This document shows, one piece after another, positions 22,767 to 25,215 of a stretch of DNA of 25,215 bases. Source of the stretch: GCA-016432345 sp964544105. Lineage in GTDB: Bacteria; Patescibacteriota; Microgenomatia; Levybacterales; UBA12049. The stretch covers positions 1 to 25,215 of the forward strand of contig CAZIZQ010000013.1 in the NCBI GenBank assembly GCA_964544105.1, written 5' to 3'. Position 1 is the first letter of the stretch, and each line of letters begins with the position of its first letter. A program made the position numbers and the translations under genes. Below the pieces are notes generated by a model. It had not been told where the DNA came from, ran no database searches, and saw only the letters and a list, made by a program, of their open reading frames with translations.

Positions 22767-23725
22767 TCCTTTTTACTTATTTCTAACATTCTCTCAATGG
22801 GAATTCGGGCTTTATCGGCAATTTTTTTTGGAACTTTTACTTCAAATTCGAGATTTTTAAGACTATTAAGCAGCTTATCGAGCGTGATCATTTTCATATA
22901 CTCACATACCATGTCTTCCCGAAGCGGAATAAATTCTTTCTTTGGATTTTCTTTTTTAAGCCTATACAAAATGCCTGTTTCAGTTGCTACTACAAATTGC
23001 TTCGATTTTGAATTTTTGGCATAATTCATCATGCCGCTGGTCGATAAAATATGCGTTGTCTTTTCCGGTATATCGCCTACAGCCACATAATGCATACATT
23101 CGGACACACATCCGCATTCGGGATGAATTAAAAACTGCGCGCCCGGATATTTTCCCAATTTTGCAAAAATATCTTTGGGGCGAACACGCGCATGTACATG
23201 ACATTCCCCAGGATAGACATAAATTTTTCGCCCCGTCATGCGGGCAACATAATCACCTAAAAATAAATCGGGGGTGAAAATAATCTCTCTATCTTTTGGA
23301 ATAGAATTTACCACCTGTATAGCATTTGTAGATGTGCAGCAGTAGTCCGACTCTGCTTTTACCTCGGCAGTGGTATTTACATAACTTACGACCAACGCTT
23401 TTGGGTATCGTCTTTTCCACTTACGAAGTTCTTCCGCATCAATAGATGCAGCAAGGCTGCAACCTGCACCTAAATCAGGAATTAACACTGTTTTACGGGG
23501 GGAAAAAATGGCTGCGCTTTCTGCCATAAAATGCACTCCGCAAAACACAATCACTTTTTCCGCAGCCACAGCTGCCTTTTGAGAAAGTTCAAGCGAATCC
23601 CCCACAAAATCTGCCACATCCTGGATACCGGGAATTTGGTAATTATGAGCAATAATCAAAGCGCCCCGCTTTTTTTTCCACTTTTTAATCTCGACGATAA
23701 GTGTCGTTTGATTTCTATTGTCCAT
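22763..23725 (-). CDS. nadA: Quinolinate synthase
   Basis: A 320-residue iron-sulfur enzyme condensing iminoaspartate and dihydroxyacetone phosphate to quinolinate. It has three pseudo-symmetric domains with A-H-N-Y-Q at about 26-30 and three cluster cysteines at the conserved places: C89 (G-A-G-C-S-L-A), C204 (H-P-E-C) and C274 (D-M-V-C-E-Y-M-K). Several other cysteines (C129-C130, C206, C210) are also present. The [4Fe-4S] cluster implies a low-oxygen niche or repair systems. The length suits the compact NadA type. It overlaps nadC by 4 bases and is divergent from nadB across 18 bases, with a perfect TATAAT 6 bases before the ATG. Confidence 0.96.
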   Translation of the reverse strand: MDNRNQTTLIVEIKKWKKKRGALIIAHNYQIPGIQDVADFVGDSLELSQKAAVAAEKVIVFCGVHFMAESAAIFSPRKTVLIPDLGAGCSLAASIDAEELRKWKRRYPKALVVSYVNTTAEVKAESDYCCTSTNAIQVVNSIPKDREIIFTPDLFLGDYVARMTGRKIYVYPGECHVHARVRPKDIFAKLGKYPGAQFLIHPECGCVSECMHYVAVGDIPEKTTHILSTSGMMNYAKNSKSKQFVVATETGILYRLKKENPKKEFIPLREDMVCEYMKMITLDKLLNSLKNLEFEVKVPKKIADKARIPIERMLEISKKE

Positions 23726-23736
23726 AAGACTATTAT
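23708..23736 (+). promoter_or_regulatory. nadB promoter, leaderless spacing
   Basis: TTGATT (23708-23713), a 17-base spacer and TATTAT (23731-23736), 7 bases before ATG 23744. The -35 lies inside the nadA coding sequence and the -10 is shared with the nadA promoter. Confidence 0.6.
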
Positions 23737-23740
23737 ACCA
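23732..23740 (-). promoter_or_regulatory. nadA extended -10, leaderless spacing
   Basis: The minus strand reads TGGTATAAT, an extended -10 with a perfect hexamer (23737-23732), 6 bases before ATG 23725. It occupies the same base pairs as the nadB -10 on the other strand. Confidence 0.7.
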
Positions 23741-23743
23741 GAT

Positions 23744-25141
23744 ATGAGGCTAACCACTGATTTTATTGTAATTGGATCCGGCATTGCCGGATTGCATACT
23801 GCCATAACACTGGCAGATTTTGGATATGTCACTATTATCACCAAAAAAGGCATTTCTGATTCCTCAACCAACCGTGCCCAAGGTGGAATTGCCGCGGTAA
23901 CAAATACAAAAGACTCTATCTCTTCACATGAAAAAGACACCATGGCTGCCGGCGCATTTCATAATAATAAGAGGGCTGTCCAGTTTCTGGTAAAAAACGG
24001 AAAAACTGCCATTGATCAGCTAATTTCTATTGGTGTACCCTTTGAGAAGAAATCAACATTGGAAGCAGCCCACTCGTTTCCCCGCATCCTTCATGCCACC
24101 GATATTACCGGACACGAGATAGAAAAAGCCCTTGTTAAAAAGATCCAAAAAAACAAACAAATAACCATTTTAGAACATACTTATGCAGTTGATTTAATTG
24201 TGAAAAACAACATATGTTATGGCATTGTCATGCTTAAAAACAAATCAATCTCCACTCTTTTTAGCAGATGTGTTGTTTTAGCAACAGGAGGTGTTGGTCA
24301 ACTATATTCCTACACCACAAATCCCTCGGTTGTAACTGGCGACGGCATTGCCATTGCCTATCGGGCTGGGGCAAAACTTGCAGACTTGGAATTTGTCCAG
24401 TTTCACCCAACCGCACTAAAAGAGAAAAAATCCCCGCTTTTTTTACTCTCCGAAGCCCTGCGAGGCGAAGGAGCAATACTGGTTGATGCAAAGGGCAATC
24501 GATTTATTAACGAACTTGCTCCAAGAGATGTAGTAGCCCGAGCAATATTTGAGAGAAAAGAAGTATATTTAGATATTCGTCATAAAGGTAAACTATTTCT
24601 CACCAAACGCTTCCCAACAATTTATCAAACACTCAAAACAAAAGGGTACTACCTGGCACAAGATTTGGTACCAATAACACCAGCAGCCCATTTTTTGTGC
24701 GGAGGTATTACCACCGATCTCTATGGCCAAACGTCGATTAGAAATCTGTTTGCTTACGGAGAAGTGGCCAGGACCGGCGTTCATGGAGCCAACCGTTTAG
24801 CCTCAAATTCACTTCTTGAAGGCATGGTCTTTTCAAATCAGATAAAACAGTGTATTAAAATGCTTCCTAAAGAACCACAAATTGTAGATATCAAAAAACC
24901 TGTATATCAAAAAAACAAGCTAAATAATAATTATAAAAAGCAAGTGCAGGAAATTATGTGGCAATATGTCGGCATAGAGCGATCTCAAAAAGGCCTAGCC
25001 TTTGCATTAAAGAAATTAAAGAAACTTGAAGCGGAAATTTACGATCTTGAAGAAAAAAATATGATTCAAGTTGCTATTCTAATTGCCACATCTGCGATTA
25101 AAAGAAAACACTCCCTCGGCACCCACTTCCTTATCGATTAG
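23744..25141 (+). CDS. nadB: L-aspartate oxidase
   Basis: A 465-residue flavoprotein oxidising L-aspartate to iminoaspartate, the substrate of NadA. The FAD-binding N-terminus shows I-V-I-G-S-G-I-A-G-L (8-17) and S-S-T-N-R-A-Q-G-G-I-A-A (40-51). Later motifs are V-L-A-T-G-G-V-G, V-Q-F-H-P-T-A-L, S-E-A-L-R-G-E-G-A and H-G-A-N-R-L-A-S-N-S-L-L-E-G, shared by NadB and the succinate dehydrogenase/fumarate reductase family. NadB rather than SdhA is supported by divergent nadA and nadC and the absence of Sdh partners. It is shorter than E. coli NadB (540), mainly in the C-terminal helical region. ATG 23744 is chosen because the family start M-x-x-x-x-D-F-I-V-I-G-S-G and the -10 coincide there; the frame is open to 23531 but overlaps nadA. 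Confidence 0.95.
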   Translation: MRLTTDFIVIGSGIAGLHTAITLADFGYVTIITKKGISDSSTNRAQGGIAAVTNTKDSISSHEKDTMAAGAFHNNKRAVQFLVKNGKTAIDQLISIGVPFEKKSTLEAAHSFPRILHATDITGHEIEKALVKKIQKNKQITILEHTYAVDLIVKNNICYGIVMLKNKSISTLFSRCVVLATGGVGQLYSYTTNPSVVTGDGIAIAYRAGAKLADLEFVQFHPTALKEKKSPLFLLSEALRGEGAILVDAKGNRFINELAPRDVVARAIFERKEVYLDIRHKGKLFLTKRFPTIYQTLKTKGYYLAQDLVPITPAAHFLCGGITTDLYGQTSIRNLFAYGEVARTGVHGANRLASNSLLEGMVFSNQIKQCIKMLPKEPQIVDIKKPVYQKNKLNNNYKKQVQEIMWQYVGIERSQKGLAFALKKLKKLEAEIYDLEEKNMIQVAILIATSAIKRKHSLGTHFLID

Positions 25142-25162
25142 CCTATCCCGACAACCTAAGTG

Positions 25163-25215
25163 AGCGGGGTACGAGAATTGAACTCGCTTCTCCACCTTGG
25201 GAAGGTGGCATACTA
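25163..25215 (-). tRNA. tRNA-Gly (anticodon CCC), partial at the window edge
   Basis: The minus strand shows the end of a D-arm (T-A-G-T-A at the edge), an anticodon arm CCACC-TTCCCAA-GGTGG with anticodon CCC, a T-arm GCGAG-TTCAATT-CTCGT (one G-T pair), and an acceptor 3' strand ACCCCGC with discriminator T. The predicted 5' strand GCGGGGT fits tRNA-Gly, but it lies outside the window. The CCA end is not encoded: CAC follows the discriminator, so CCA would be added by a nucleotidyltransferase. Confidence 0.88.

Noticed and set aside
23531..23743. Longer NadB N-terminus (71 extra residues)
   Set aside because: It overlaps nadA on the other strand, and the FAD-binding motif places the real start at 23744.
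1..25215. CRISPR array, insertion sequence or integrated element
   Set aside because: No regularly spaced repeats, transposase or integrase was seen; the tRNA-Gly end shows no attachment-site duplication within the window.

Overview
The window looks like a piece of a small, AT-rich, very compact bacterial genome using the standard code (TGA is a stop, for example at the end of nadC). I infer a Candidate Phyla Radiation (Patescibacteria) organism, possibly Microgenomates-like. The reasons are several core proteins shorter than usual (L19 92 aa, RsmI 227 aa, NadB 465 aa), an 89-aa two-helix membrane protein of a type I associate with this group, a type IV pilus operon rich in pseudopilins, and almost no space between genes. 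There is no rRNA here to settle the placement. Two runs of N (442-451 and 7369-7397) mark assembly gaps.

Layout. (1) 1-7334, minus strand: a type IV pilus operon, read right to left. It runs HPt phosphotransfer protein, receiver-only response regulator, PilB ATPase, PilC, a GspH-like pseudopilin, a 643-aa pseudopilin carrying a beta-propeller, a GspJ-like and a PilX/GspK-like pseudopilin, and a membrane-anchored protein. The first codons of another prepilin sit at the window edge. Most junctions are 4-base ATGA overlaps. (2) 7430-11543, plus strand: ppsA-eno-gpmA, a lower-glycolysis/gluconeogenesis operon. (3) 11540-13150, minus: a 536-aa orphan. (4) 13307-15061, plus: acetyl-CoA synthetase. 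(5) 15058-17355, minus: lexA, rsmI, an 89-aa membrane protein and a 234-aa orphan. (6) 17467-19919, plus: a coiled-coil protein, then uvrB. (7) 19896-23725, minus: nadA-nadC-pyrG-rplS. (8) 23744-25141, plus: nadB, divergent from nadA. (9) 25163-25215, minus: partial tRNA-Gly(CCC).

How the genes fit together. The pilus operon joins machinery, tip-like minor pilins and a two-component phosphorelay module without a kinase. PpsA, enolase, GpmA and Acs connect pyruvate/acetate with phosphoglycerates. NadB, NadA and NadC form a complete aspartate-to-nicotinate-mononucleotide route, which is notable if the genome really is CPR. LexA and UvrB suggest a small SOS-type repair locus.

The strongest pattern outside the genes is regulatory. 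A -10-like hexamer lies 6-8 bases before the start codon of at least eight genes (nadA, nadB, rplS, pyrG, rsmI, lexA, uvrB, ppsA), and usually no Shine-Dalgarno site is present, so leaderless mRNAs are predicted. At nadA/nadB an 18-bp divergent gap holds one symmetric -10 that can serve both strands. Several perfect inverted repeats in the intergenic regions may be operators. No gene-free stretch exceeds 300 bases; I saw no CRISPR array, insertion sequence or rRNA.
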